Assembly: GCF_001399675.1 (NCBI RefSeq) | Contig: NZ_LJCO01000096.1 | Span: 124,001 to 188,000 of the forward strand | Direction of reading: 5' to 3' | From: Paenalicyclobacillus ferrooxydans | Lineage (GTDB): Bacteria > Bacillota > Bacilli > Alicyclobacillales > Alicyclobacillaceae | Length of the DNA: 64,000 bases | Shown here: positions 45,962-55,137 of the stretch, one piece after another | How positions within the stretch are numbered: the stretch's first letter is position 1 | How the letters are laid out: the number at the start of each line of letters is the position of its first letter | Translations under genes and position numbers: made by a program | The notes under the pieces: model-generated | What the model was told of the DNA's origin: nothing | What the model saw: only the letters and a program-made list of their open reading frames with translations | Databases searched by the model: none

Positions 45962-47308
45962 TTACTTTCCAATGTAAGTGTTCATGTCGGCTGAGAGCTG
46001 TTGAGGTGTCATCTGATTCAAGAACAGCTTGCTCAAATCAGTAAGCAACTCCTGGGCTGCCGCGGGAGAAAGTGCTTGGTCCCAAGATGCCTGGAAATTC
46101 GGTGCATTCTTGACTAAGTCGTAGGTGAATGTCATGTAGTCGCTGTAGGTTGCGTTTTTAAGTTTTGTATCAATTCCCTGCACAGGCGGAACGTCACCAA
46201 TGTTGATCCAATCCTGCACGTTTTGATCATTCAGCACAGCATCCTTCAGGAACGTGACAGCAGCTTGCGGATTCTTAGAGGCTGTGGAAATTGAATAGTA
46301 GTTAGATGGATTACCCGCAATGTCCTGTGGATTTCCAGTTCCCCCAGCCACGGACGGGAATGGGAAAAATCCTAGGTTCCCCTGAGCAATGAACGCTTTG
46401 TCGTTGGAAAGAACGTTTCCAAAGCCCCAAGCACCCATCAACCACATCGCTGCTTTATTGGTGTAAATCAGCGCTGCATCCTCGCCTTGATTGGAACTGA
46501 CGGAGCTGAAGCCAGGTTCAAATGCACCAGCTTGTGCTAACTGCTGAATCATCGTATTCGCCTTAATGAAAGCTGGGTCTGACCAAGCGTTGGCCTTTCC
46601 AGCCAGAACATTGTCGAAGACCTGAGGCCCGCCGATGCGGTCAACTAAGTATTCTTCGTACATCAAGTCAGGCCACTTGTCTTTGCCGCCTAAAGAGATT
46701 GGGGTAACCCCTTTTGACTTGAACAGTTGCACATCCGAGAGCAGTTGTGCCCAGGTTGTTGGCGGTGTCACATTGTACTGTTTGAACAATTGTTTGTTGT
46801 AGAAGAAAAACACTGGCTGTACGTTGTCATTGGGGACACCATAAATCTTACCGTTAAACGTAACCGGTTTCATAACAGATGGCAGGAACCGATTTTTCCA
46901 ACTCGGATCGGCGTTGAGTGCGCTGGTTAAGTCGTAAACGTCTCCTGCGTCAACGTATGACTTTAGTACACCGCCACCCCAACCGGTCCAAATATCTGGA
47001 GGATTATGCGCACCCATCGCAATTTGAAGTTTTTGTTTGAAGGGATCATTCTCAAAAAACTGAGCGTTAACTGTGATGCTAGACTGCGACTGATTAAAAC
47101 GATTTACCATGTCCTTGATAACCTGTTGCTGTGTACCGGTTTGAATGTCCCACAACGTCAAGGATGCCTTCGATGAACCAGTTTGACCGGTGCTTCCTGT
47201 GTTGTTGCCAGAACCCGATGCACCATTAGAGTTTCCGCAGCCAGCCAAGACGCTTGCTGTCACTACGAGGCAGCCACCTGCCACAAGCGCTTTCTTCAAT
47301 GTGTTCAT
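45962..47308 (-). CDS. Sugar ABC transporter substrate-binding lipoprotein (SBP family 1)
   Basis: 448-residue family-1 binding protein. The signal peptide ends in the lipobox VLAGC with C24 as lipid site, a Gly/Ser/Asn linker runs to about residue 47, then the two-lobed sugar-binding domain starts at LTLWDIQTGTQQQVI. PPDIWTGWGGGVLKSYVDAG and the YGVPNDNVQPVFFFYNKQLF block are typical. The ligand is unknown; neighbouring GH2 beta-mannosidase and GH3 genes suggest beta-manno- or cello-oligosaccharides. ATG 47308 has AAAGGGGGA six bases upstream. It is the first gene of its operon, behind a clear promoter and palindrome. Confidence 0.92.
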   Translation of the reverse strand: MNTLKKALVAGGCLVVTASVLAGCGNSNGASGSGNNTGSTGQTGSSKASLTLWDIQTGTQQQVIKDMVNRFNQSQSSITVNAQFFENDPFKQKLQIAMGAHNPPDIWTGWGGGVLKSYVDAGDVYDLTSALNADPSWKNRFLPSVMKPVTFNGKIYGVPNDNVQPVFFFYNKQLFKQYNVTPPTTWAQLLSDVQLFKSKGVTPISLGGKDKWPDLMYEEYLVDRIGGPQVFDNVLAGKANAWSDPAFIKANTMIQQLAQAGAFEPGFSSVSSNQGEDAALIYTNKAAMWLMGAWGFGNVLSNDKAFIAQGNLGFFPFPSVAGGTGNPQDIAGNPSNYYSISTASKNPQAAVTFLKDAVLNDQNVQDWINIGDVPPVQGIDTKLKNATYSDYMTFTYDLVKNAPNFQASWDQALSPAAAQELLTDLSKLFLNQMTPQQLSADMNTYIGK

Positions 47309-47323
47309 GCTCAGTCCCCCTTT

Positions 47324-47339
47324 TGAATTATTTAATTCA
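47324..47339. promoter_or_regulatory. Palindromic operator candidate, TGAATTA-TT-TAATTCA
   Basis: A perfect 7-bp inverted repeat with a two-base centre. It lies just after the -10 box at the expected transcription start and just before the ribosome site of the CUT1 lipoprotein gene. A repressor there would block initiation. No regulator gene is found in this operon, so the binding protein is unknown. Confidence 0.55.
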
Positions 47340-47347
47340 GTATACTA

Positions 47348-47376
47348 ACTATACGAAAAGAAAATTCAGTAGTCAA
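47348..47376 (-). promoter_or_regulatory. Core promoter of the CUT1 sugar transporter operon
   Basis: Minus strand: -35 TTGACT (47371-47376), exact 17-base spacer, -10 TATAGT (47348-47353). It is the best sigma-A match seen in the window. Confidence 0.75.
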
Positions 47377-47479
47377 CAACATATCTGACTATTCATAAAT
47401 GAGTAAATCGTTTCGCTGAACGTTGTTATATTTGTATAGTGGCTCCTTTCACACATAAAAATCTGCCAACACCATACGA

Positions 47480-47510
47480 CAAAAAGGGTTCCACTGAATA
47501 GTGGAACCCT
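47480..47510 (-). terminator. Terminator after the permuted GH3 gene
   Basis: Stem AGGGTTCCACT (47485-47495) with AGTGGAACCCT (47500-47510), a four-base loop and, on the minus strand, a run of five T. It separates the GH2-GH3 unit from the transporter operon. Confidence 0.88.
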
Positions 47511-47642
47511 CGCATCTACGACGACCTCCTTTTATTCCAGCGTTCCACCGAAAAGATGTGCTGAATATGTTCTTGCTCCCTCCTGATTCCTGTAGGTACG
47601 AGATGCGTTCCTGCAAGGATTGACTGTAGAAGTATAGTTTTG

Positions 47643-50417
47643 TCAGCTGTCTTTCATACTGAAGGGCTCAATCAGTTTAAACTGAAGATCCTTCGTTTCC
47701 AGCCCGGCAAGGCCAAAATATAATTTTAAGTAGACGTATTTATTAAAGAAAAACATCTGCTTGGTTTGAGCCACCCACTCCCCGCCAGACCCGTTGAATG
47801 TAAAAGTCGTCGAACGGTCTACATTCTGAAATAAGGTCACCGGCATTTGAGCGAGTTCACTAGCCGAAGAGCGGGCGGTAATGGTGATCTCGTAGAGCCC
47901 AGATTGTGCAAGTGCCGCGGCAAACATGTATGAGCTTCCTGTCGAGGTGTCAATGCCTAAAAGGTCCACGCTCTCACCGTCGCCAATCGTACGATACTCT
48001 CCGTTGAACACGAATTCCTGTGCGTCCTCCTGCACCTGACCAATGACTTCCACCGCATTGTCTACCCCAAGCACGCGCTCAAAAGCCGGCGAACGCAGGA
48101 TAAAGCTGCAAATGTTGGCTGCACTTCGCAGAAGTTCCCCTCTGGTGAGAGAACTGTCCTCGATAGAGGACAACGTGTTATCGTCAAACGGATTCACAAC
48201 AGACTCTGGGACAACCATGTAAAGGTCGTTCTGAGCTCGTATCATCGCTGCCGTATTGTTTTTAGCAGGAGCATGACCTTCGTCATTCATCTTGGCCCAC
48301 CAATCAGTCATGACAACCCCTCGAAAGCCCCATTCATCACGGAGAATCCGCGTATTCTGATCGAAATTCCCCGCCGTCCACAAGCCGTTGACTGCACCGT
48401 AGGTGGTCATGATGGAATAAGCCCTAGCCTCTTTGACCGCCATCTCAAAGCCCTTTAAATAGATCTCGCGCAAGGCTCGCTCGGACACAATGGAATTCAA
48501 GTCGTGCCGATGAAACTCTTGGTTATTACAGCTGAAATGTTTCAGTGTACCTGTGACCCCAACGCGGTGCATTCCCCTTAACTGTGCTGCCGCGATTTTC
48601 CCTGTAACATAAGGGTCTTCGGAGAAGTATTCAAAGTTTCGTCCGTTTAAAGGATTGCGATGAATATTGATACCTGGTCCGAGCAGGGTGTCCACTTGGT
48701 TCTTGCGCAGTTCCAGTCCCACCATCTCAAAAAGGTCTTCCAGCAAAGGCTCATTAAAGGTGCAGGCCAAAAGCGTTCCATTCGGCAGCGAAAAAGCCTT
48801 AGTGCCAGTGTCCATCCGGATTCCAGAAGGGCCATCAGAGCAACACGCTGCAGGGATTCCAAAGTCATTCAGTCGATCCGATACACCGCCAAATGCAGCT
48901 GCGGTTCCTGGCGTGACTTTAGGTGAATTCATGCCTTCCCCACGTACCATGCATGCGAGATCGGCATCTGATAACTGTTCGAGGAAAGACTCGAGTGATA
49001 CTTTGCTATTGTACACATCTGCCAGCTTGTACCCCTTGTCACCGGTGCATCCCCCGCTCTTCGGACACTCACCCTGACGACGTTGATGAATGTCGACCGT
49101 CCGCAGCGGTACGTCTTCATAGGACACTGAATATCCCGACTGACTTGTCTTCGGTTTTATCCTTGTAAACGCTGTGACAGGAGCCATGTTTTCACTCAAC
49201 CGTTTCACCACTTGCAGCGTTTCCACGGAGTATTCCATACATGGTGAGGCAGTACGGACATCTGTGCCGACGTAGATACGATGTGTACCAGGCTCAAGCA
49301 CGTAGCACGACTTGTTTCCTGTCTTGCCTCCATCGTCATACGATGCGAAGTCTGAAACAGGCATGGAAAAACTGAGCGTCTCGCTCTTACCAGGCTGAAT
49401 AGAGTTGGTCTTCGCAAAGGCAACTAAGCTCCGGGCCGGGTTCCCGAGCACCCCTTGCGCCTTTTCAACATAGACCTGGACTACTTCCTTGCCGGAAAAT
49501 TCCCCAGTGTTCAGGACTTGGATGGACAACTCAATCTGCCCATCCGTCTCTGAAGCAGCTAACACGTCCGTAGAAAATGTGGTATACGACAGCCCATACC
49601 CAAACGGGTATAACACCTTGTCCTTGGCAAAGGTTTCGAAATACCGATATCCAACATAGACGTCTTCCTGATAGATGTCTGTGTCTTCATGACCAAAGTT
49701 CACCGTCGATGGATAATCCTCTATGGACCTCGCGATGGTATCGGTCAATTTTCCGGATGGGGTGACTTTTCCCGTCAGGACATCTAAGAGACCCGCTCCG
49801 CTTTCCATTCCACCCTGCCACGCGTACAACACAGCACCTGGATTGTATTCCAACACCCACTGCATATCGATGATATTCCCGACATTCAGGATGACTGCTG
49901 TCTTTGCGAATGCCTTACAGACCTTTTCAATCATCTCTTTTTCAGTGTCTGTCAGCGTATAACTTCCTGGGTCAGCAGTGTTATCCCGGTCTTCACCTGC
50001 CGTTCGCCCGATCATGATCAGGGCCAGATGGGAATTCGCAGCAGCATCGGCGATGAGGGCATCGTCAAGCGGCATCTCCTTTTGTGACCAAGGTTCTGAA
50101 GCCCAACCGTCTCCCTTGTCGAACGGGTTTGCTGCAACCCACGCTTCGTAGGTATGGAGAAGTGACTCGTTGAGTAGAACATCGGCACAATCTTTCAGCG
50201 CATCGAGTGGCGTCGTCACATGTGTAACATTTACCATCCCACCGGATCCTGTGCCACTCTTGTAATAGGCTAGTTGATTACGACCGAATACGGACACCGT
50301 GATTCCTTTTTTTATCGGCAGCGTCTGGTTGTCGTTTTTGAGCAGAACTGCTCCCTCCGCAATGGCACTTCGAGCCAACTCCCGGTAATGATTGAAATCA
50401 AGCGTGTACTTCGACAT
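47643..50417 (-). CDS. GH3 beta-glycosidase with permuted domain order
   Basis: 924-residue GH3 enzyme in which the alpha/beta sandwich (about 1-240) and fibronectin-like domain (about 265-400) come first and the catalytic TIM barrel (about 475-780) follows, reversing the usual order. The nucleophile is D705 in VVMTDWWAKM. PFGYGLSYTTF, normally near a GH3 C-terminus, is at 271-281. A further beta domain of about 130 residues ends the protein. This order is known from Ruminococcus and Butyrivibrio beta-glucosidases. There is no signal peptide. ATG 50417 follows GGGAGGA. It lies 12 bp after the beta-mannosidase gene in one transcript, so a beta-gluco- or mannosidase role on mannan or glucomannan oligosaccharides is likely. 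Confidence 0.92.
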   Translation of the reverse strand: MSKYTLDFNHYRELARSAIAEGAVLLKNDNQTLPIKKGITVSVFGRNQLAYYKSGTGSGGMVNVTHVTTPLDALKDCADVLLNESLLHTYEAWVAANPFDKGDGWASEPWSQKEMPLDDALIADAAANSHLALIMIGRTAGEDRDNTADPGSYTLTDTEKEMIEKVCKAFAKTAVILNVGNIIDMQWVLEYNPGAVLYAWQGGMESGAGLLDVLTGKVTPSGKLTDTIARSIEDYPSTVNFGHEDTDIYQEDVYVGYRYFETFAKDKVLYPFGYGLSYTTFSTDVLAASETDGQIELSIQVLNTGEFSGKEVVQVYVEKAQGVLGNPARSLVAFAKTNSIQPGKSETLSFSMPVSDFASYDDGGKTGNKSCYVLEPGTHRIYVGTDVRTASPCMEYSVETLQVVKRLSENMAPVTAFTRIKPKTSQSGYSVSYEDVPLRTVDIHQRRQGECPKSGGCTGDKGYKLADVYNSKVSLESFLEQLSDADLACMVRGEGMNSPKVTPGTAAAFGGVSDRLNDFGIPAACCSDGPSGIRMDTGTKAFSLPNGTLLACTFNEPLLEDLFEMVGLELRKNQVDTLLGPGINIHRNPLNGRNFEYFSEDPYVTGKIAAAQLRGMHRVGVTGTLKHFSCNNQEFHRHDLNSIVSERALREIYLKGFEMAVKEARAYSIMTTYGAVNGLWTAGNFDQNTRILRDEWGFRGVVMTDWWAKMNDEGHAPAKNNTAAMIRAQNDLYMVVPESVVNPFDDNTLSSIEDSSLTRGELLRSAANICSFILRSPAFERVLGVDNAVEVIGQVQEDAQEFVFNGEYRTIGDGESVDLLGIDTSTGSSYMFAAALAQSGLYEITITARSSASELAQMPVTLFQNVDRSTTFTFNGSGGEWVAQTKQMFFFNKYVYLKLYFGLAGLETKDLQFKLIEPFSMKDS

Positions 50418-50429
50418 GGAGATTCCTCC

Positions 50430-52964
50430 CTATGCTTTCTGTGTCATTGCAGACGGGGCACTGTAGGTGTCAAACAGACTGCGAATGCGCAGTTCCTGAC
50501 AGATTTCTGCCAGTGTCAAGGACCTGGATAATGTACGCTTCTCAAGTTGAACCACCCGAGGGATTCCTGGCGTGATATCAAAGTAATTGTTGTTAAAACG
50601 AGCGTCAGCACTCTTCAACTCAAGCTCGACATATTTTGCAAAGCCCCGTGCTGAGAGTCGAATGATAAACATGTCTTCGGTTTCCTCGACCTCAGTGGTG
50701 ATTTCGGGGGCTTCAAACTCAACATGTTTTGCCTTTTCAAAAAGCACAGTTGAGCCGTCCACTAGCTCATCTTGGACCACAAGTTCATAGGTGAGATAGG
50801 TTCTTCTGCGTGCGTGAATATCACTCAAGTGGGTGGAGAAATCGAGATCGGCTACCTCTATGGCGGTAAGAGGCGGCACAGAAATCACCCTCTCACCCTC
50901 TTCAATGACGGATCCATCTAGCCGTCTCAGTGCCCAGCGAACGATGCCATCAACTGAGGACAACGTATCATTGGTTACGTAAAGCTGGGCACTGGTTGCT
51001 GTTTCTGCGGCAGACAGCAGGACTGGCTGATAAAAGCGCTTCGCAAAATAGTGCAATGCTTTCCAGCGACCATAATAATCAATGCTCGACCAAGAAGCGA
51101 CGGGCCAGCAATCGTTCAGTTGCCAGTAGATAGACCCCATACAACGTCCCAGATTACGACGCCAGTGTTCAACGCCGTACTTGATGGCTTCTGCTTGCAG
51201 GACTTGCGAGACATAGACCAGAGAATCCAAGTCTTTGGGGTATCGGAAGTTCTCCGCAAGGTAGAACAGAATCCTTCCGTTTGCAGCATTGTTCTTCTGG
51301 TGTTTCTCCATCACATATGAAAACACATTTCTGTCTTCCGGCAACGTGAAGCTCTCAATGGTCTTCATGGAGGGAAAGGACTGGAACCCGAACTCGGAAC
51401 AAAAGCGGAAGTAGTGTTTTCGATACTCGGTAAACGGCTTTAATCCGTGCCATACTTCCCAGTAGTGCACGTCACCGCGATTTTCAGCATTTGGATTGTC
51501 AAAGCCCCCGCCGGACGAAGGAGACGCGGGCCAATAAAAGGTTTGCGGAGCTAATCTTGCGCAAAGCTCAGGTAAAATCCCTTCAAAGTGCCGCAAATAG
51601 TCAGCCTTAAGCTCATCGGTCTTTGGAAAGTCCCAGTCACACCAGGCTTGTTCCATTTCGTTATTGCCGCAAATCAAGCCGAGGGCTGCATGATGGCGAA
51701 TCCGACGGAGCACGTCTTCCGATTCCGCGCGAATGTTCGCTTCAAATTCTGGGGTAAGCCTGTATGCCCCACAGGCGTACATAAAATCCTGCCAGACAAT
51801 GAGTCCCATCTCATCGGCGAGATCATAGAATCCATCATCAGGGTAGAACCCGCCGCCCCAAACTCGAATCAGATTAAAGTTTGCTTCCACACAGTCTTCA
51901 AACAGCCGTCTTGTCTTTATATCCGTTCGCCGTCCCAGAAGATTGTCCTCGGGAATGTAATTGGCACCCTTTGCGAATATAGGAACGCCGTTAATTACGA
52001 ATTTGAAGGATTCACCCCAGTTATCGTTTTCACGGGCTACTGTTAGTGTTCGAAGTCCAATGTGAAACTTTCTGCAATCCACCTCAGCGACTCCGACTTC
52101 CTTGCTGTCCGATTCCTGAGAAGAACTCAGTAAACGCACTTCTACACAATATAAAGGCTGGTTGCCATAGCCATTCGGCCACCAGAGCTGAGGATTGTCC
52201 AAATCAAAGTACACGCTTACATTTCTGCAGGTCACTGCCAGCATCTTTGACTGTTGATGCCCACTTGGATGAATCAACGTGATGGCAACTGAGAGCGTTC
52301 CATCTGCAAGGGATGCATTGGAGCACCAATCAATGTCTGCGTCGATTTGTACGCGGACATCTTTTTCGTTATGAAACTGCAAAGACTGCACCTCAGTCAG
52401 ACGCGCGGTTCTGTAACCTGCGAGATAAATGGGGCGGAAAATTCCCGCATCCGGAATCTTTGGACCCCAATCCCAGCCAAACATGTAATGGGCTTTGCGA
52501 AGTTGGGTGAATCCTTCAATGGTATCAGATTGCCCCCAAATGGGATTCTTACGATTAGCCTCACGAATGTAGGAGACGGAAGGGTTGAACAAAACACGAA
52601 TCTCGTTGTCGCCAGGGTGAACGAGATGATGCACCTCCCACTCAAAGGTACGATGCATGTTTTCTGTGTGCGCTACAAAAATACCGTTGAGGTACACGTC
52701 AGCCAGTGTATCGAGCCCTTCACAAACTAAAAAGAGGCTGTCGCTGTTCAAGATTTCGTCAGTCAGTGTAAACCTTCGCGTATACGTGTAGGTTTTTTCC
52801 GAAATCTCGATGGCTTCCTCTTCATTAAAGCGGTAGTACGGGTCGTCAATTTTCTGTTGACGCAGCAGATCGTAAAACACTGAGCCTGGGACGACACATT
52901 CCAACTTCAACTGAGTCGTTGGCTCTGAAAGAATCCAGGTACCTCCTAGGTCAAATCGCATCAT
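50430..52964 (-). CDS. GH2 beta-mannosidase
   Basis: 844-residue cytosolic GH2 enzyme: sugar-binding domain, immunoglobulin-like domain, TIM barrel, then C-terminal beta domains. The acid/base is E436 in LICGNNEMEQAW and the nucleophile E524 in FCSEFGFQSFPS. FGWDWGPKIPDAGIFRPI and NRKNPIWGQ mark the beta-mannosidase branch rather than beta-galactosidase. It releases mannose from the non-reducing end of manno-oligosaccharides. Two adjacent ATG codons at 52964/52961 have only a weak GGGGC upstream. It is the first gene of the GH2-GH3 unit; no clear promoter could be assigned. Confidence 0.92.
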   Translation of the reverse strand: MMRFDLGGTWILSEPTTQLKLECVVPGSVFYDLLRQQKIDDPYYRFNEEEAIEISEKTYTYTRRFTLTDEILNSDSLFLVCEGLDTLADVYLNGIFVAHTENMHRTFEWEVHHLVHPGDNEIRVLFNPSVSYIREANRKNPIWGQSDTIEGFTQLRKAHYMFGWDWGPKIPDAGIFRPIYLAGYRTARLTEVQSLQFHNEKDVRVQIDADIDWCSNASLADGTLSVAITLIHPSGHQQSKMLAVTCRNVSVYFDLDNPQLWWPNGYGNQPLYCVEVRLLSSSQESDSKEVGVAEVDCRKFHIGLRTLTVARENDNWGESFKFVINGVPIFAKGANYIPEDNLLGRRTDIKTRRLFEDCVEANFNLIRVWGGGFYPDDGFYDLADEMGLIVWQDFMYACGAYRLTPEFEANIRAESEDVLRRIRHHAALGLICGNNEMEQAWCDWDFPKTDELKADYLRHFEGILPELCARLAPQTFYWPASPSSGGGFDNPNAENRGDVHYWEVWHGLKPFTEYRKHYFRFCSEFGFQSFPSMKTIESFTLPEDRNVFSYVMEKHQKNNAANGRILFYLAENFRYPKDLDSLVYVSQVLQAEAIKYGVEHWRRNLGRCMGSIYWQLNDCWPVASWSSIDYYGRWKALHYFAKRFYQPVLLSAAETATSAQLYVTNDTLSSVDGIVRWALRRLDGSVIEEGERVISVPPLTAIEVADLDFSTHLSDIHARRRTYLTYELVVQDELVDGSTVLFEKAKHVEFEAPEITTEVEETEDMFIIRLSARGFAKYVELELKSADARFNNNYFDITPGIPRVVQLEKRTLSRSLTLAEICQELRIRSLFDTYSAPSAMTQKA

Positions 52965-53192
52965 AGTGTAGCGCCCCGATCCCGATTCCGAATAGAAAGA
53001 CTATGGAAGATAGCAAAATGAGACTGCAACATTGGAATCGAATCTTGCAGCCGAAAGAGTTGTTTCAGAGGGCATCTTGTTCCGCTTCTCTAATATACAA
53101 CACGCGATTCTCCACGGATACCGATACCCGAGATACCGATGTAGAGCCAACGTACTGAAAGAAGTACTGATGACGGCTTTCTGTGAAAATGT
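52965..53192. other. Gene-free stretch between GH2 and the hmp terminator
   Basis: Part of a 321 bp gap. It should carry the GH2 promoter (minus strand); only weak TTGC-type -35 candidates were seen. No XylR-type or cre site was found. Confidence 0.4.
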
Positions 53193-53237
53193 AAAAAACT
53201 AGCCCCTCACTTGCCCAAGCGAGCTAGATGAGGGGCC
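53193..53237 (-). terminator. Terminator after hmp
   Basis: On the minus strand GCCCCTCA pairs with TGAGGGGC across a 19-base loop that has its own weak pairing, followed by TAGTTTTTTAC. It lies 49 bp after the hmp stop. Confidence 0.75.
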
Positions 53238-53285
53238 ATTCCATCTCCGCGTTTTTGCTCAGACCCAAATTTCGATTACCTGCTT

Positions 53286-54500
53286 TTATTCCAGGCTGCC
53301 CTGTGGTCCGAAGAATTCGTACCGAATTTGGTCTGCGCTCACTCCCCATTCCTTTAGTCCCTGGTATATGGCCTTCATGAATGGTTGTGGTCCGCAAAAG
53401 TAAAACGTGCTGTCCTTGTCAGCGACGGATTTTAACCACGAGAGATCAATAAAGCCTTCTTTTGAAAAGTGAGCACGTTTCCTGTCTTCTTCCGAAGGGC
53501 GCTCATAAACAATGTAGTATTTTAGCTGATCGTGTGTATCAGCCAGCTGGTTAAAATCATCCTTCATGGCATGAACGGATCCATTGATGGCCGCGTGGAT
53601 ATACGTGACATCTCTTTTAGGCTGCTTCTCCAGGGCTGTTTTCAACATACTGACCAATGGGGTCATTCCGACACCACCGCTGAGAAAGACGACTGGTCCC
53701 GATGTTTCGCAATCAAATACGAAGTCTCCAGCTGGGGCGCTCAGCAACAGTGTATCTCCAACTGAAAGGTGATCATGCAGCGACGTTGATACAATACCTG
53801 ATGGTTGATCTTCACGACCCGCTTCACGTTTCACACTAATCCTGTAATACGACCCGTTTGGAACGTCAGACAAGCTGTAGTGACGTAGCTGTGTGTTCGT
53901 TTGGCCTGGTGCACTCACTTTCACAGTCACATATTGTCCAGGCTGAAAATCAGCAAGTGCCCCGTTGTCGGCCGGTTTGAGATAAAAGGACGTAATCACA
54001 TCGCTTTCGACAATCTTCTGGTCCACAACAAATTCCCGAAAGCCAGTCCACCCTCCAGATTGTGAGGACGCCTCTTGGTACATTTGGTGCTCTACGCCGA
54101 TAAACGCGTCAGCGATTACGCCATAAGCTTCGCCCCACGCCTCAAGCACTTCGTCGGTTGCTGCATCTCCGAGAACTTCTTTCATGGCTGCCAGCAAGTT
54201 TTCTCCTACAATCGGATAGTGTTCCGGCAAAACACCCAAGGCGCGGTGTTTATGTGCAATTTTCGATACGGCAGGCAGAATCTCTTCCAGGTTGTCTATA
54301 TGAACTGCTGCTGCGTACACCGCATTAGCTAAGGCAGTTTGCTGACGCCCCTGTGTCTGGTTTACTGTATTAAAGACGTTCAGTAACTGAGGATTTGAGG
54401 CAAACAACTTTTGATAAAACTGTGTGGTAATTGCCTCTCCATGTGTTTCAAGGACAGGTACTGTGGAACGAATGACTTCTCGGTTCTTTTTCGATAGCAT
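53286..54500 (-). CDS. hmp: Flavohaemoprotein, nitric oxide dioxygenase
   Basis: 404-residue Hmp. A globin domain (1-140) carries the proximal haem ligand H85 (IAHKHRALGV) and distal Y29. A ferredoxin-reductase-type FAD domain (RHYSLSD) and NAD domain (LSGGVGMTPLVSML, YFCGPQPFM) follow. It converts nitric oxide to nitrate with O2 and NAD(P)H and protects from nitrosative stress. The start is ATG 54500, the normal family start (MLSKKNREVI), with AGAGGG about ten bases upstream. It is divergent from nsrR across an NsrR-type palindrome, so NO-induced expression is expected. Confidence 0.96.
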   Translation of the reverse strand: MLSKKNREVIRSTVPVLETHGEAITTQFYQKLFASNPQLLNVFNTVNQTQGRQQTALANAVYAAAVHIDNLEEILPAVSKIAHKHRALGVLPEHYPIVGENLLAAMKEVLGDAATDEVLEAWGEAYGVIADAFIGVEHQMYQEASSQSGGWTGFREFVVDQKIVESDVITSFYLKPADNGALADFQPGQYVTVKVSAPGQTNTQLRHYSLSDVPNGSYYRISVKREAGREDQPSGIVSTSLHDHLSVGDTLLLSAPAGDFVFDCETSGPVVFLSGGVGMTPLVSMLKTALEKQPKRDVTYIHAAINGSVHAMKDDFNQLADTHDQLKYYIVYERPSEEDRKRAHFSKEGFIDLSWLKSVADKDSTFYFCGPQPFMKAIYQGLKEWGVSADQIRYEFFGPQGSLE

Positions 54501-54556
54501 TACTTTAGTGCCCTCTTTCGCAGTAATTTCGAGTGACGGAATTTCATCATACCACA

Positions 54557-54579
54557 AAGATATATTTCAAATACATGTT
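54557..54579. promoter_or_regulatory. NsrR operator between hmp and nsrR
   Basis: Two 11-bp arms, AAGATATATTT and AAATACATGTT, around a single C; 9 of 11 positions are symmetric. This is close to the Bacillus subtilis NsrR site at hmp (ATGTATTT-x-AAATACAT type). It would serve hmp and nsrR autoregulation. Confidence 0.8.
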
Positions 54580-54618
54580 TTCGTTGGTTTTAATCACGCT
54601 CACATATTGGAGGAAGCC

Positions 54619-55053
54619 ATGAAACTGACCACGTTTACGGATTACTCGCTTCGAGTGCTCATCTATGTCGCATCAAAACCGACAGGGGAATTATCCACCA
54701 TTGATGAAATAGCACAGGTGTACCGGATATCTCGCAATCACTTGACCAAAAGCGTCCACAAGTTGTCTAAGCTTGGGCTAATTCGTACGACTCGCGGACG
54801 AAATGGGGGGTTTGAGATCTGCAAAGATCCAAAGCAAATCAATATCGGATGGGTTGTTCGCCAAACAGAGGAAAATTGGGACGTTGTGGAATGTTTTGAT
54901 CCTAAAAATTTTTGTATTCTAAACCCGGCCTGTCGACTCAAGGGCGTGCTTGCCAGAGCACTCAGTGCTTACTTAGATGTCTTGGATGGTGTAACATTGG
55001 CCGATATCACAGCGAACAAGCGTGACCTAGTGGGGATCTTTACCACTAACTAG
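54619..55053 (+). CDS. nsrR: NsrR, Rrf2-family nitric-oxide-sensing repressor
   Basis: 144-residue Rrf2-family regulator. The winged helix-turn-helix spans about 5-65 (STIDEIAQVYRISRNHLTKSVHKL). Three cysteines, C92, C99 and C105 (VECFDPKNFCILNPACRL), match the NsrR iron-sulfur ligands, and NO attack on the cluster relieves repression. ATG 54619 follows GGAGGA; a longer upstream frame overlaps hmp and is not credible. It is divergent from hmp with the operator between them. Confidence 0.92.
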   Translation: MKLTTFTDYSLRVLIYVASKPTGELSTIDEIAQVYRISRNHLTKSVHKLSKLGLIRTTRGRNGGFEICKDPKQINIGWVVRQTEENWDVVECFDPKNFCILNPACRLKGVLARALSAYLDVLDGVTLADITANKRDLVGIFTTN

Positions 55054-55137
55054 AGGCATCGGGTCCGGATCACCCACTAAAATTTGAGGTTTTAGAAGTT
55101 TTTCCACTGACACGCGACACCATATAGACACCACATA

